This document shows, piece after piece, positions 46,648-55,330 of a stretch of 64,000 nucleotides of DNA. Under the pieces are notes generated by a model, which did not search any database, had not been told where the DNA came from, and saw nothing but the letters and a program-made list of their open reading frames with translations. Source of the DNA: Spirosoma taeanense (GTDB lineage: Bacteria > Bacteroidota > Bacteroidia > Cytophagales > Spirosomataceae); assembly GCF_013127955.1 (NCBI RefSeq), contig NZ_CP053435.1, forward strand, positions 2,542,001 through 2,606,000. Reading direction: 5' to 3'. Position numbers and translations under genes: made by a program. Position 1 is the stretch's first letter; each line of letters begins with the position of its first letter.

Positions 46648-47613
46648 TCAGTTCAGTATAAGGGGTAAGGCATCTACCTCGGCGCGGAGGGGCAGCGAGG
46701 CCTGGGCACCCAGCCGGGTAACGGAGATGGAGGCCGCTTTGCAGGCAAAGGCCACTGCATCGGTCAGGTTTTTTCCTTCGGCGAGGGCTACGGCCAGCGC
46801 TCCGTTGAAACAGTCGCCGGCAGCCGTGGTATCGACAGCCGTAACGGGCGGAGCCGCTATAATAGCGGGCGCAGTATTGCTCCCATCCGATGATACATAA
46901 GCCCCCCGCGCGCCGAGGGTGATAACCACGTTGGGCACACCCAACTGGTGCAGGTGCTGAGCGGCCTGGCGGGCGGTGGCTTCGTCGGTAACGCGGATGC
47001 CGGTGAGGAGTTCGGCTTCGGTTTCGTTCGGGGTGATGGCGAAGAGAAAGGCCAGTACTGCCGGGTCGAGCGACTGGGCGGGGGCTGGATTCAGCACCAC
47101 CCGAATGCCCCGCTCGTGCCCCCGCCGGATGGCGTATTCTACCGTGGGAAGGGGCGTTTCCAGTTGCAGTAGGATAACCGTATAGGCGGGGGCACTGATG
47201 GACGCCAGGGCATTAGCGACCTGCTCCTGGTTTAGCCGGGCATTGGCTCCCGAAGCAACCATGATGCTGTTTTCGCCCCGACCGTCGACGCCAATCAGGG
47301 CTACGCCGGAAGGTTCATCGGCATCGGTCGAGATAAACTCACTCCGGATGCCTTCCCGCTCGAACTGCTGGAGGGCCTGCCGCCCGAATACATCGTTGCC
47401 CAAGTTGGCCACAAACGTAACGGTGGTTTGGTCGCCCGAGTGGGGCGAGGTCATGGCTAGCCTGGCGGCCGCAACGGCCTGATTGGCTCCCTTGCCGCCA
47501 GGGTTCATCAGAAACGTGCCGCCAATGACTGTTTCGCCGGGAGCGGGTAATTTTTCGGCCTTAATGACCATGTCGGTATTCGAGCTGCCAATCACAAAAA
47601 CTGTTGCGGACAT
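46648..47613 (-). CDS. rbsK: ribokinase (PfkB family)
   Basis: Phosphorylates ribose to ribose 5-phosphate, 321 residues. N-terminal motif GGKGANQAVAAARL (~38-51) binds sugar. The C-terminal catalytic motif is DTTAAGDCFNGALAVAL (~260-276), with Ala in place of the first Gly of GAGD but with the catalytic Asp kept. It is the first gene of the three-gene operon, with 21 bp to the glycohydrolase. The regulatory box TAGGTTTG is 20 bp upstream of its start. Confidence 0.92.
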   Translation of the reverse strand: MSATVFVIGSSNTDMVIKAEKLPAPGETVIGGTFLMNPGGKGANQAVAAARLAMTSPHSGDQTTVTFVANLGNDVFGRQALQQFEREGIRSEFISTDADEPSGVALIGVDGRGENSIMVASGANARLNQEQVANALASISAPAYTVILLQLETPLPTVEYAIRRGHERGIRVVLNPAPAQSLDPAVLAFLFAITPNETEAELLTGIRVTDEATARQAAQHLHQLGVPNVVITLGARGAYVSSDGSNTAPAIIAAPPVTAVDTTAAGDCFNGALAVALAEGKNLTDAVAFACKAASISVTRLGAQASLPLRAEVDALPLILN

Positions 47614-47632
47614 AAAGATTCGGGTTATTGAA

Positions 47633-47640
47633 CAAACCTA
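47633..47640 (-). promoter_or_regulatory. -7 box of the rbsK operon
   Basis: On the minus strand 47640-47633 reads TAGGTTTG, an exact match to TAnnTTTG; I see no convincing -33 element. The first gene starts 20 bp downstream. Confidence 0.45.
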
Positions 47641-47819
47641 TCAAAAAATGGTATTGTGCTAAGGATATATTTTAGAAGATTAGCTAGTTCCAAGTTGAAA
47701 TTTATTGGTAAAACCTATGCCTAATTAGCTGAATACACTACTTTCATTAGCACAGCCACCTAATTCTATCTTCATTGACCGGCTTCGGCTGATCGACACC
47801 CGTTCAGGGCCTGAACCGC

Positions 47820-48371
47820 ATGGTGCCGTATCTAGTGCTGTATTTTTCGCTGCTGCGCCTGGTTGATCAGAAACACTATGCAGATGCGGTTGCTCTACTG
47901 GCTTCGCACCAGATAGATCTAGCGGGGTTTGAGCGGGGTATAAGCCAATTGCCGATGACTACCCGCACGGAGTTTAATTTACTGCTGGTTCGGCTGGGAA
48001 TAGGGTGGGGTCAGCTTTCAGCCCCACTGGTACGGCTCAACCGTGTACTGGCGCTACCCGTTCGCTCGTTGCCGGGCACGCTCTCTACCCAAAGTCGGCT
48101 GCTGAATCTGCTGCTGTACGCCCGGCTGGGTAACGCCGATTACCTGACGCACGCCCTGCGGTCGGTCGAGCGGAAGCGGAAAAAGAGTAGTCAGACATTA
48201 ACGGGGGAGCAACTGGTGATTGACTTGCTTCGACAGTGGCTTGGGGGTCGGCTAACGAAGGCGAGTCTAGCCCAAACAGACGCGTTCAGCGGCAGCCCCG
48301 CCGATCGGCAGTTGCTGCAAAATCTGGATTTGAGATGCTGGATACAGAGTGTTCTAGGTATGTATTCTTAG
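47820..48371 (+). CDS. hypothetical protein, probably a C-terminal fragment
   Basis: Protein of 183 residues with helical, repeat-like stretches (LRLVDQKHYADAVALLASHQ, RLLNLLLYARLGNADYLTHALRSVERKRKK). The amino acid pattern resembles TPR-type helices. The frame is closed by a stop ten codons before the ATG and no signal or domain start is seen, so it may be the tail of a larger, broken gene. I do not recognise the family. Confidence 0.45.
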   Translation: MVPYLVLYFSLLRLVDQKHYADAVALLASHQIDLAGFERGISQLPMTTRTEFNLLLVRLGIGWGQLSAPLVRLNRVLALPVRSLPGTLSTQSRLLNLLLYARLGNADYLTHALRSVERKRKKSSQTLTGEQLVIDLLRQWLGGRLTKASLAQTDAFSGSPADRQLLQNLDLRCWIQSVLGMYS

Positions 48372-49078
48372 GAAATTACAACAGTCTGCCAGTTTTCCCC
48401 GGTTGGTCCGATGCTGGTTTAACGCGCTTACTCAATGTCTCACCCCTGTGTTCATCGCGGTTTTGCGAGGAAGCAGCCTAAGTGAAAATGACTGTAAGTG
48501 ATTATTGACACCCATAGTATGATAACTCGCCCCGCCATTGTGAATAGGGTTACTGTAAGATAACTCCACCCAGGGCAATACCTCCACCTCGCCGTGCCGA
48601 CAAAGGTTTTGCTATCGGCCGAAGCTATAAATACGGTGCAATGCATCCGGTGCGACCCGCCCGCCCCACTCACGTTGGCACCCGGCTGCATTCCGCTGTC
48701 CCGCGATTAGGCCACGATGTGCTATTGACCAGTCTGCAGGTCGACATGTGCACCTTACCCGGCCGGGATCAGCGGCTGTCCTGCGGAAACCAAAACAAGG
48801 CCACCTACCGGCCCGTGACGCTGCGGGGAGCTGGCTCGAAATAGCAGTGGCCTTAACAAGGATGAACTGAGAAAACACCACCTTTTTCAGGTTAATCAAG
48901 CATTGCTGGTGCTTGTCTACAATTTTTTGCCTGAATAACGGGCGGAGAGTGCCGGAACATTCTGAACGGCTACATTCTGATGGCAGTGTTGCCAAAAGCA
49001 GACCTTTACAGGCATAAATTAACGCTGGTCTGGAGTCGCCTGTCAAGTAGAATGAACCCTCATTCTCGTTTTGAATAC
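48372..49078. other. intergenic region, possibly decayed
   Basis: About 700 bp without a supportable gene. Several short frames exist on both strands (e.g. 48641-48844 plus) but none has features of a real protein. The stretch near 48600-48840 is coding-like in base content, so it may be a degraded gene. The leader of the TolB-like gene lies at its end. Confidence 0.4.
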
Positions 49079-50611
49079 ATGTTCACCAAACTTCTATATA
49101 CTGGCTTAATCACCATAGGGATGGCCAGTCTTTGCGTATCCGCTTCTGCCCAGGGGCAGGGTTCAGTAGGTCAGTTCGATGGCCAGACTGATGTGGGTAA
49201 GGTAAAACGGCCCGGATCGGCCAGCTACGACCCCGCCAGACAGGAGTACGTCATCGAAGGCTCCGGCACCAACATCTGGTTCGACCACGACGAGTTTCAC
49301 TTTGTCTGGAAACGGATGAAGGGCGACTTCATTCTCCGAACAAACGGCGAACTGCTGGGAAAAGGCGTTGACCCACACCGTAAACTAGGCTGGATGGTTC
49401 GGTCGAGTCTGGATTCCAATGCGAGCCACATCAACGCGGTTGTCCACGGCGACGGTCTGACATCGCTGCAGTTCCGGCGCACCAAAGGCGCAATGACCGA
49501 AGAGAAGAAGTCGGCGCTAACCGGGGCCGATGTGGTTCAGCTAGCCCGCAAAGGCAACACCTACACGATGTCGGTGGCCCACAATGGCGAGCTGTTCGTA
49601 ACGGAGCAGGTCACCGACCTGGCGCTGGGTGATGAGGTATACGTGGGGCTGTTTGTGTGTTCGCATAACCCGAACGTATCTGAGAAAGCCCGCTTCCATA
49701 ACGTCCGGATTGTTGTACCTGCCCGCGACAACTTCGTGCCTTACCGGGAGTACATCGGCAGTAATCTGGAAGTGATGGACGTGGCCACCGGCCACCGTAA
49801 AATTCTGTATCAGTCGCCGGAGTCGCTGCAGGCGCCCAACTGGCTGCCTAACAACAAAGCCCTGATCTACAACAGCAATGGTCGCCTGTATCGCTTTGAT
49901 CTGGCGAAGAAAACGCCGACCGAAATCAACACCGATTTTGCCACCAGCAATAATAATGACCATGTGCTGTCCTTCGACGGCAGGATGATCGGCATCAGCA
50001 ACCACAGCAAGGAAGACGGTGGTAAATCTATTGTCTATACGCTGCCCGTGGGTGGCGGCAAGCCTAAACGCATCACGGCGGTGGGCCACTCGTATCTGCA
50101 TGGCTGGTCACCCGATGGTAAATCACTTATCTACACGGGTGAACGAAACGGAGAGTTCGACATTTATAAAATTGGCGCGAACGGCGGTTCCGAAACCCGC
50201 CTGACCGAAGCTAAAGCGCTGGACGATGGTTCCGAGTACTCGCCCGACGGTAAATACATCTATTTCAACTCGACCCGCAGTGGTACCATGCAGATCTGGA
50301 GGATGAAGGCCGATGGCAGCGACGAAGAACAGGTGACCAATGATGAGTTCAACAACTGGTTCCCGCACGTATCGCCCGATGGCAAGTGGATCGTGATCCT
50401 GTCGTTTGGCAATGATGTATCGCCCAACGATCACCCTTTCTACAAGCATGTGTACCTGCGGCTGATGCCTGTAACGGGTGGTACGCCCAAGGTGATTGCT
50501 TACGTGTATGGCGGTCAGGGCACGATCAATACCCCGTCGTGGTCGCCCGACAGCAAGCAAATCGCTTTTATCAGCAATACTGATTCCATCGAGAAAGCCA
50601 CGGTTAAATAA
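49079..50611 (+). CDS. TolB-like PD40 repeat protein with LamG-like N-terminal domain
   Basis: Exported protein of 510 residues from the start at 49079, which gives a good signal peptide (MFTKLLYTGLITIGMASLCVSASAQ); an ATG at 49052 is an alternative. The N-terminal domain (~30-215; IEGSGTNIWFDHDEFHFVWK, LGWMVRSSLDSNASHI) is concanavalin-like, resembling DUF1349. The second half holds several PD40/TolB propeller repeats, e.g. WSPDGKSLIYTG, YSPDGKYIYFNSTR, VSPDGKWIV and WSPDSKQIAFISN. Fusion of a lectin-like domain with a beta-propeller suggests sugar binding, but the role is unknown. It is followed by NIPSNAP, GH36 and CE2 genes on the same strand. Confidence 0.85.
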   Translation: MFTKLLYTGLITIGMASLCVSASAQGQGSVGQFDGQTDVGKVKRPGSASYDPARQEYVIEGSGTNIWFDHDEFHFVWKRMKGDFILRTNGELLGKGVDPHRKLGWMVRSSLDSNASHINAVVHGDGLTSLQFRRTKGAMTEEKKSALTGADVVQLARKGNTYTMSVAHNGELFVTEQVTDLALGDEVYVGLFVCSHNPNVSEKARFHNVRIVVPARDNFVPYREYIGSNLEVMDVATGHRKILYQSPESLQAPNWLPNNKALIYNSNGRLYRFDLAKKTPTEINTDFATSNNNDHVLSFDGRMIGISNHSKEDGGKSIVYTLPVGGGKPKRITAVGHSYLHGWSPDGKSLIYTGERNGEFDIYKIGANGGSETRLTEAKALDDGSEYSPDGKYIYFNSTRSGTMQIWRMKADGSDEEQVTNDEFNNWFPHVSPDGKWIVILSFGNDVSPNDHPFYKHVYLRLMPVTGGTPKVIAYVYGGQGTINTPSWSPDSKQIAFISNTDSIEKATVK

Positions 50612-50662
50612 ATCCTGAACCTATACTATTATCTCACAGTCGCTCATTGCGTAAACCCAGGC

Positions 50663-51430
50663 ATGAAAAGAAGAAATTTTGTAGCCTCGTCTCTGTTAGC
50701 TGCTTCAGCGCTGACAACCGCCCGCGCCGAAAAACCCACCGCCGAAAAAGCCGTCTATGAATGGCGGACGTATGAGCTTCGGTTCGGCTCTCCGCAGTCC
50801 AACATCGAGAATTACCTGAAGGAGGCTCTGATTCCGGCGCTGAACCGCCAGGGAGTGAAAACAGTAGGCGTATTCCGGGAAATGGGAAAGTCGGACCCGG
50901 CAAAGCTGCACGTCCTGATTCCCTATGCATCCTGGAATGCTTATGCCGGAGCCGCCGGCCGGTTTGCATCGGATCAGGTCTTTACGCAGGCAAGTCAGGC
51001 GTATATGGCTTTGCCTCCCGACAAGGCGCCCTATGCCCGTTATACCACTTCGCTGATGAGCGCTTTCGACGGACTGCCGCAACCGGTCATACCAGCGAAA
51101 GAACCCCGGATTTTTGAACTGCGGACCTACGAAGGCTATTCGGAGGATGCGGTTCGGCGGAAGGTCAAGATGTTCAATCTGGATGAAATTCCCGTTTTTT
51201 ACCGGACCAAGCTTACGCCCGTGTTCTTTGGGGAGGTAGTGGCAGGCGAACACATGCCGTGCCTGACCTATATGCTGACGTTTAAAAACATGGAGGAGCG
51301 CGACGCCAACTGGAAGCAATTCAGCGCCGATCCCGACTGGAAACGCATCTCGCAGGCACCCGAATATGCCAACACGGTTTCCAATATTATCCGGATTTTT
51401 CTGGAACCAGCAGCGTATTCGCAAATTTAA
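50663..51430 (+). CDS. secreted NIPSNAP family protein
   Basis: Exported protein of 255 residues with two NIPSNAP (dimeric alpha-beta barrel) repeats. The signal (MKRRNFVASSLLAASALTTA) is twin-arginine-like. Repeat one opens with YEWRTYELRFG (~residues 31-41), repeat two with RIFELRTYEGYSEDAVRRKV (~150-169). Biochemical role of bacterial NIPSNAP proteins is unknown. It is 51 bp after the TolB-like gene and 134 bp before GH36, with a hairpin in the second gap. Confidence 0.9.
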   Translation: MKRRNFVASSLLAASALTTARAEKPTAEKAVYEWRTYELRFGSPQSNIENYLKEALIPALNRQGVKTVGVFREMGKSDPAKLHVLIPYASWNAYAGAAGRFASDQVFTQASQAYMALPPDKAPYARYTTSLMSAFDGLPQPVIPAKEPRIFELRTYEGYSEDAVRRKVKMFNLDEIPVFYRTKLTPVFFGEVVAGEHMPCLTYMLTFKNMEERDANWKQFSADPDWKRISQAPEYANTVSNIIRIFLEPAAYSQI

Positions 51431-51457
51431 ACGGAATTTTGGGCTGACTTGCTGACG

Positions 51458-51529
51458 GCAGAAGTCGCCGGCGTATGGGCAGAGGGTGTTGAACCGTTCG
51501 CTGTCTATACACCGGTGACTTCTGCGTTT
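51458..51529 (+). terminator. terminator-like hairpin after NIPSNAP gene
   Basis: GCAGAAGTCGCCGG pairs with CCGGTGACTTCTGC (13 of 14) around a 40-nt loop that can itself fold, followed by GTTTT. Probably ends the NIPSNAP transcript. Confidence 0.5.
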
Positions 51530-51564
51530 TGGCGGGCGCACTGTTTTTAATCCATTTCAGATCA

Positions 51565-53760
51565 ATGAGACAAATTGTCTTTCTCTTAGTCAGTTTTCTT
51601 TCTGTCACCGTATCCATGGCCCAGACGCCATCGGCTATGCAGCACATCGCCATCGAAACCCGTCGAACGGCGCTGGTCATCCGGGTAGACAAAGATCAAA
51701 ACCCAACGATTGTTCATCTGGGACAGCGGCTAAGTCGCCCCGAAGAATACGCCCGGATTCCGGAAAACGGCAAGCGCGGAGAAGATTATACCGGCCTGTA
51801 TAATTCGGTATACACGCCCGCCGGAAGCCGTAACCTGCTCGAACCGGCTATTCAGGTCACCCATGCCGACGGGAATCCGTCACTGGATCTGCGTTACGTC
51901 CGGCACGAAAGCAAACCAGCCGGGGAGGGGGTTGAACTGACGACGGTTTCGCTGAAAGACCCGCAGTACCCGTTTGAGGTAACGCTGTACTTTAAGGCTT
52001 ATCAGAACGAGGACGTCATCGAGCAATGGTCAACCATCCGGCATACAGAGAAAAAAGCCGTTACGCTGCACAAATACGCTTCGGCGAATCTGTACATCCC
52101 GGCTCAGAATTATTACCTGACGCATTTCCACGGCGACTGGGCCAGCGAGATGAACCCCACCGAAGAGCCCCTGACCGAAGGCATCAAGGTGCTGGATACC
52201 AAGCTGGGCACCCGCGCTGATCTATTTCAGCCGCCTTCCTTCCTGGTGGCGCTGAACCAGCCCGCACAGGAAAATCAGGGCGAAGTGGTAGCCGGAACGC
52301 TGGCCTGGTCGGGCAACTACCAGATCGCCTTTGAAGTCGACCCCCTGCACAACCTGCGGTTTATGGCGGGAATCAATCCCTACGCATCGGCCTACACGCT
52401 GGCGCCAGGCAAGGAGTTTACAACCCCTGCTTTCCTCTTTACGTATTCCAATACCGGCAAGGGTACCGCCAGTCGGAACCTGCACCGCTGGGCACGGAAG
52501 TTCCGGATTCCGCAGGGTGAAGGCAACCGCCTGACGCTGCTGAACAACTGGGAGGCTACGTATTTCGACTTCAACGAAGAAAAACTATCCGCCCTCTTTA
52601 AAGACGGCAAAAAGCTGGGCGTGGATCTGTTCCTGCTCGACGATGGCTGGTTCGGCAACAAATACCCCCGCAACAACGACCGCGCCGGACTTGGCGACTG
52701 GCAGGAGAACGTCAAAAAGCTGCCGCATGGACTGGGGTATCTGGTTAAGGAAGCCGAAACCGCCGGGATTCGGTTTGGCATCTGGCTGGAGCCGGAAATG
52801 GTAAGCCCCAAAAGCGAACTCTACGAAAAACATCCCGACTGGGTGCTGAAGCTGCCCAACCGGCAGGAGTATTACTTCCGTAATCAGCTCGTGCTCGACC
52901 TGAGCAACCCGAAGGTGCAGGATTTTGTGTATGGTGTCGTTGATGGAGTCATGTCGAAGAACCCGACGTTGGGGTATATCAAATGGGACTGCAACGCCGT
53001 CATTTATAACGCCTTCTCGGCCACCAATCCGAACCCGTCGCATGTGTACGTCGAATACGTGCAGGGTTTGTATAAAGTGCTGGAGCGCCTGCGGGCCAAA
53101 TATCCGACTCTACCTATGATGCTCTGCTCGGGCGGGGGCGGCCGGGTGGACTACGGCGCGTTACGTTATTTCACCGAGTTCTGGCCGAGCGACAACACCG
53201 ACGGTATGGAGCGGATTTTCATCCAGTGGAACTACTCGTATTTCTTCCCGAGCATCGCCACCTGCAACCACGTAACGGACTGGGGCAAACAGCCCATCAA
53301 GTTCCGCACGGACGTAGCGATGATGGGCAAGCTGGGCTACGACATCGTGGTGAGCAAACTGGATGAAAAGGAACTGCAATTCAGTCAGGAAGCGCTGAAA
53401 ACCTATGACCGCATCAAGAACGTTGTGTGGCAGGGCGATATGTTCCGGCTGGCCTCGCCCTACGAATGGGACGTAGCATCGCTGATATACGTTAGTGAGC
53501 CGCGGGATCGGGCCGTCTGGTTTACGTACCTGACCAAAAGCCGCTATAAGGCGGGCAGTGTCGCGCCGATTCGCCTGCAGGGGCTCGATCCGGCCAAAAA
53601 CTACACGGTTCGCGAACTGAACGTGTATCCCGGCTTAACCTCCCGGCTCAACAACGATACGACCGTGTATTCGGGTAATTACCTGATGACGGTTGGCTTT
53701 AATCCCAATGTCGATGCCAGCCGGACCAGCGTCGTGCTCGAACTGACGGCAGCAAACTAA
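51565..53760 (+). CDS. secreted GH36 alpha-galactosidase
   Basis: Alpha-galactosidase of family GH36, 731 residues from the start at 51565 (MRQIVFLLVSFLSVTVSMAQ), which gives a signal peptide; the longer upstream frame lacks one. The N-terminal beta-supersandwich (~20-330) is followed by the barrel (LLNNWEATYFDFNEEKL, LFLLDDGWFG, GIWLEPEMVSPKSELY). Nucleophile Asp475 lies in YIKWDCN, and the acid/base lies in the SDNTD motif at 542-546 (FWPSDNTDGMERI). The C-terminal sandwich ends the chain. It likely acts on raffinose-type sugars or galactomannan side chains; the GH26 mannanase elsewhere in the window would fit the latter. Neighbours on the same strand are NIPSNAP and CE2. Confidence 0.93.
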   Translation: MRQIVFLLVSFLSVTVSMAQTPSAMQHIAIETRRTALVIRVDKDQNPTIVHLGQRLSRPEEYARIPENGKRGEDYTGLYNSVYTPAGSRNLLEPAIQVTHADGNPSLDLRYVRHESKPAGEGVELTTVSLKDPQYPFEVTLYFKAYQNEDVIEQWSTIRHTEKKAVTLHKYASANLYIPAQNYYLTHFHGDWASEMNPTEEPLTEGIKVLDTKLGTRADLFQPPSFLVALNQPAQENQGEVVAGTLAWSGNYQIAFEVDPLHNLRFMAGINPYASAYTLAPGKEFTTPAFLFTYSNTGKGTASRNLHRWARKFRIPQGEGNRLTLLNNWEATYFDFNEEKLSALFKDGKKLGVDLFLLDDGWFGNKYPRNNDRAGLGDWQENVKKLPHGLGYLVKEAETAGIRFGIWLEPEMVSPKSELYEKHPDWVLKLPNRQEYYFRNQLVLDLSNPKVQDFVYGVVDGVMSKNPTLGYIKWDCNAVIYNAFSATNPNPSHVYVEYVQGLYKVLERLRAKYPTLPMMLCSGGGGRVDYGALRYFTEFWPSDNTDGMERIFIQWNYSYFFPSIATCNHVTDWGKQPIKFRTDVAMMGKLGYDIVVSKLDEKELQFSQEALKTYDRIKNVVWQGDMFRLASPYEWDVASLIYVSEPRDRAVWFTYLTKSRYKAGSVAPIRLQGLDPAKNYTVRELNVYPGLTSRLNNDTTVYSGNYLMTVGFNPNVDASRTSVVLELTAAN

Positions 53761-53784
53761 TTGAGTTGATTAACGTAAGCGTAC

Positions 53785-54864
53785 ATGGTGCGGAACATCC
53801 TGATCCTGGTTTTTCTGTTTATGTCGGTGGTTGGTTTTGCGCAGCCCAAAGCGGTACAGCCGTCGGTCCGGTTTATTCCGGCCGACGACCCCGCGATTCA
53901 GTACACCGGCCGAATTGATTTCTCGAACCCAAAACGGCCGCGTTTCTGGGCAGCGGGTGTCTATATCAGGGCCACGTTCACCGGACGCTCGTTCGACTTG
54001 CTGATCAACGACGAAGTACTCGGTGGTAACAACCACAACTACCTAGAAATCGTCGTTGACAACGACGCGCCCATTCGGCTGCAGACCAAAGGAAAGGCCG
54101 ACACCATCCGGGTCGTGCGCGACCTGCCGGATAAAGAGCACACAATCACCATCTGCAAGAATACCGAATCGGGCATTGGGTATCTGGAACTGGTGGGTTT
54201 TCGCTGCAAAGGGGTAGTCGCGTCACCCCCGAAACCCACGCGTAAAATGGAGTTCATCGGGAATTCCATTACGTGCGGTACGGGAAGCGACCTGTCGGTG
54301 GTGCCCTGCGACAAAGGCTTGTGGTACGACCAGCACAATGCGTATGTGTCGTACGGCCCAACGGTGGCCCGGGCGCTGAATGCGCAATGGCATCTGAGTT
54401 CGGTGTCAGGAATTGGGATGATTCATAGCTGCTGCAACATGACCATTACCATGCCCGACGTATTCGATAAAGTCAACATGCGGGCCAACGCCATTCCCTG
54501 GGATTTCAGCCGATACGTGCCCGATGTGGTCACGATCTGCCTGGGCCAGAATGACGGTATTCAGGACTCGACGGCCTTCTGCAGGGCTTACGTCAAATTC
54601 ATCGGCACCATTCGGAGCCATTACCCAAACGCGCAGATTGTTTGCCTGACCAGTCCCATGGCGGATGCCAAACTAACGGCGGCTCTGAAGAACTACTTGA
54701 CAGGGATTGTATCTTATGCAAACAAACAGGGCGACCCGAACATCCATTCGTTCTTTTTCGCCCGCAGCTACAACAGCGGCTGTGGCGGCCATCCTGACTT
54801 GGCTGAACACGCGCTGATGGCGGGTGAACTGTCGGCCTTTCTAAAAAGAACCCTGGGCTGGTAA
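53785..54864 (+). CDS. secreted SGNH-type acetylesterase (CE2-like)
   Basis: Exported carbohydrate esterase of 359 residues, signal peptide 1-19. An N-terminal jelly-roll domain (~30-140; IDFSNPKRPRFWAAGVYIRATF) precedes the SGNH domain, as in family CE2 acetylesterases. The nucleophile Ser is in EFIGNSITCGTG (~155-166), block V His in GCGGHPDLAEH near the end, and CLGQNDGIQD is the block III Asn motif. Deacetylates sugars (inferred). It is 24 bp after the alpha-galactosidase and so probably in one transcript. Confidence 0.88.
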   Translation: MVRNILILVFLFMSVVGFAQPKAVQPSVRFIPADDPAIQYTGRIDFSNPKRPRFWAAGVYIRATFTGRSFDLLINDEVLGGNNHNYLEIVVDNDAPIRLQTKGKADTIRVVRDLPDKEHTITICKNTESGIGYLELVGFRCKGVVASPPKPTRKMEFIGNSITCGTGSDLSVVPCDKGLWYDQHNAYVSYGPTVARALNAQWHLSSVSGIGMIHSCCNMTITMPDVFDKVNMRANAIPWDFSRYVPDVVTICLGQNDGIQDSTAFCRAYVKFIGTIRSHYPNAQIVCLTSPMADAKLTAALKNYLTGIVSYANKQGDPNIHSFFFARSYNSGCGGHPDLAEHALMAGELSAFLKRTLGW

Positions 54865-54904
54865 GGGAACGCTTCGAATCCGAGAAATCCGCAATAACGC
54901 AGTT

Positions 54905-55236
54905 ATGACAATACAGATTAAGGGACGTATCTGGCTGGAAGCGCAGGATCGTTTTTTCGGCATTGGCCGGATGGAGCTGCTGGAACACATTCAGCGTACC
55001 GGCTCGATCAATCAGGCGGCCAAAGCGATGAGTATGTCGTATAAGCGGGCCTGGGAATTGGTGCAGTCCATGAACGGCCAGGCCGACGCCCCCCTGGTCA
55101 TCACCCAAACCGGGGGAGAAAAGGGGGGGGAGCCGTTGTGACCGAGGAAGGGCTTAAGTACGTAACCTATTATCGGGGCCTACAGGAGCGTTTCAGGCAG
55201 TTTCTGGCTCGTGAGGCCGATCATTTACCGCGTTAG
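54905..55236 (+). pseudogene. ModE-type winged-helix regulator with one-base slip in a G8 run
   Basis: DNA-binding domain of molybdate regulator ModE (LysR-like winged helix), about 110 residues, without the C-terminal metal-binding TOBE domains. Family marks are IWLEAQDRFFGIGRMELLEHI, GSINQAAKAMSMSYKRAWELV and MNGQADAPLVITQTGG. As read, translation stops at 55141 after 78 residues, because the run of eight G at 55123-55130 puts the reader one base out. With nine G the frame continues with VVTEEGLKYVTYYRGLQERF and ends LPR at 55236, exactly the usual length. The slip is in the codons for the conserved Gly loop. It is a real disruption, a phase-variable switch, or a sequencing error. The next gene carries two ModE-type operators. 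Confidence 0.75.
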
Positions 55237-55273
55237 TTAACAACTGATTAGCGGCAGTTAATCAATTTTAGGC

Positions 55274-55297
55274 CGTTATGGTTTTTCGGGAATAACG
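55274..55297. promoter_or_regulatory. ModE-type operator 1
   Basis: CGTTAT at 55274-55279, twelve bases, then ATAACG at 55292-55297. This is the half-site and spacing I recall for the E. coli modA operator bound by ModE. It covers the -33 region of the receptor promoter. Confidence 0.75.
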
Positions 55298-55300
55298 ATT

Positions 55301-55324
55301 CGTTATTTTTGGTGGAACATAACG
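55301..55324. promoter_or_regulatory. ModE-type operator 2
   Basis: CGTTAT at 55301-55306, twelve bases, then ATAACG at 55319-55324, 27 bp after operator 1 and ending 6 nt before the receptor ATG. It covers the -7 box, so a bound ModE would block RNA polymerase. Confidence 0.75.
55304..55311 (+). promoter_or_regulatory. -7 box of the TonB receptor gene
   Basis: TATTTTTG fits TAnnTTTG exactly; a T-run at 55282-55286, 17 nt upstream, stands where -33 is expected. Transcription would start near 55318, giving a leader of about 13 nt. Confidence 0.5.
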
Positions 55325-55330
55325 ATTTTT

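Noticed and set aside
54841..54904. Single ATAACG half-site (54894-54899) just upstream of the ModE-type gene as an autoregulatory operator.
   Set aside because: No CGTTAT lies 12 bp upstream of it, so a full operator is not there.
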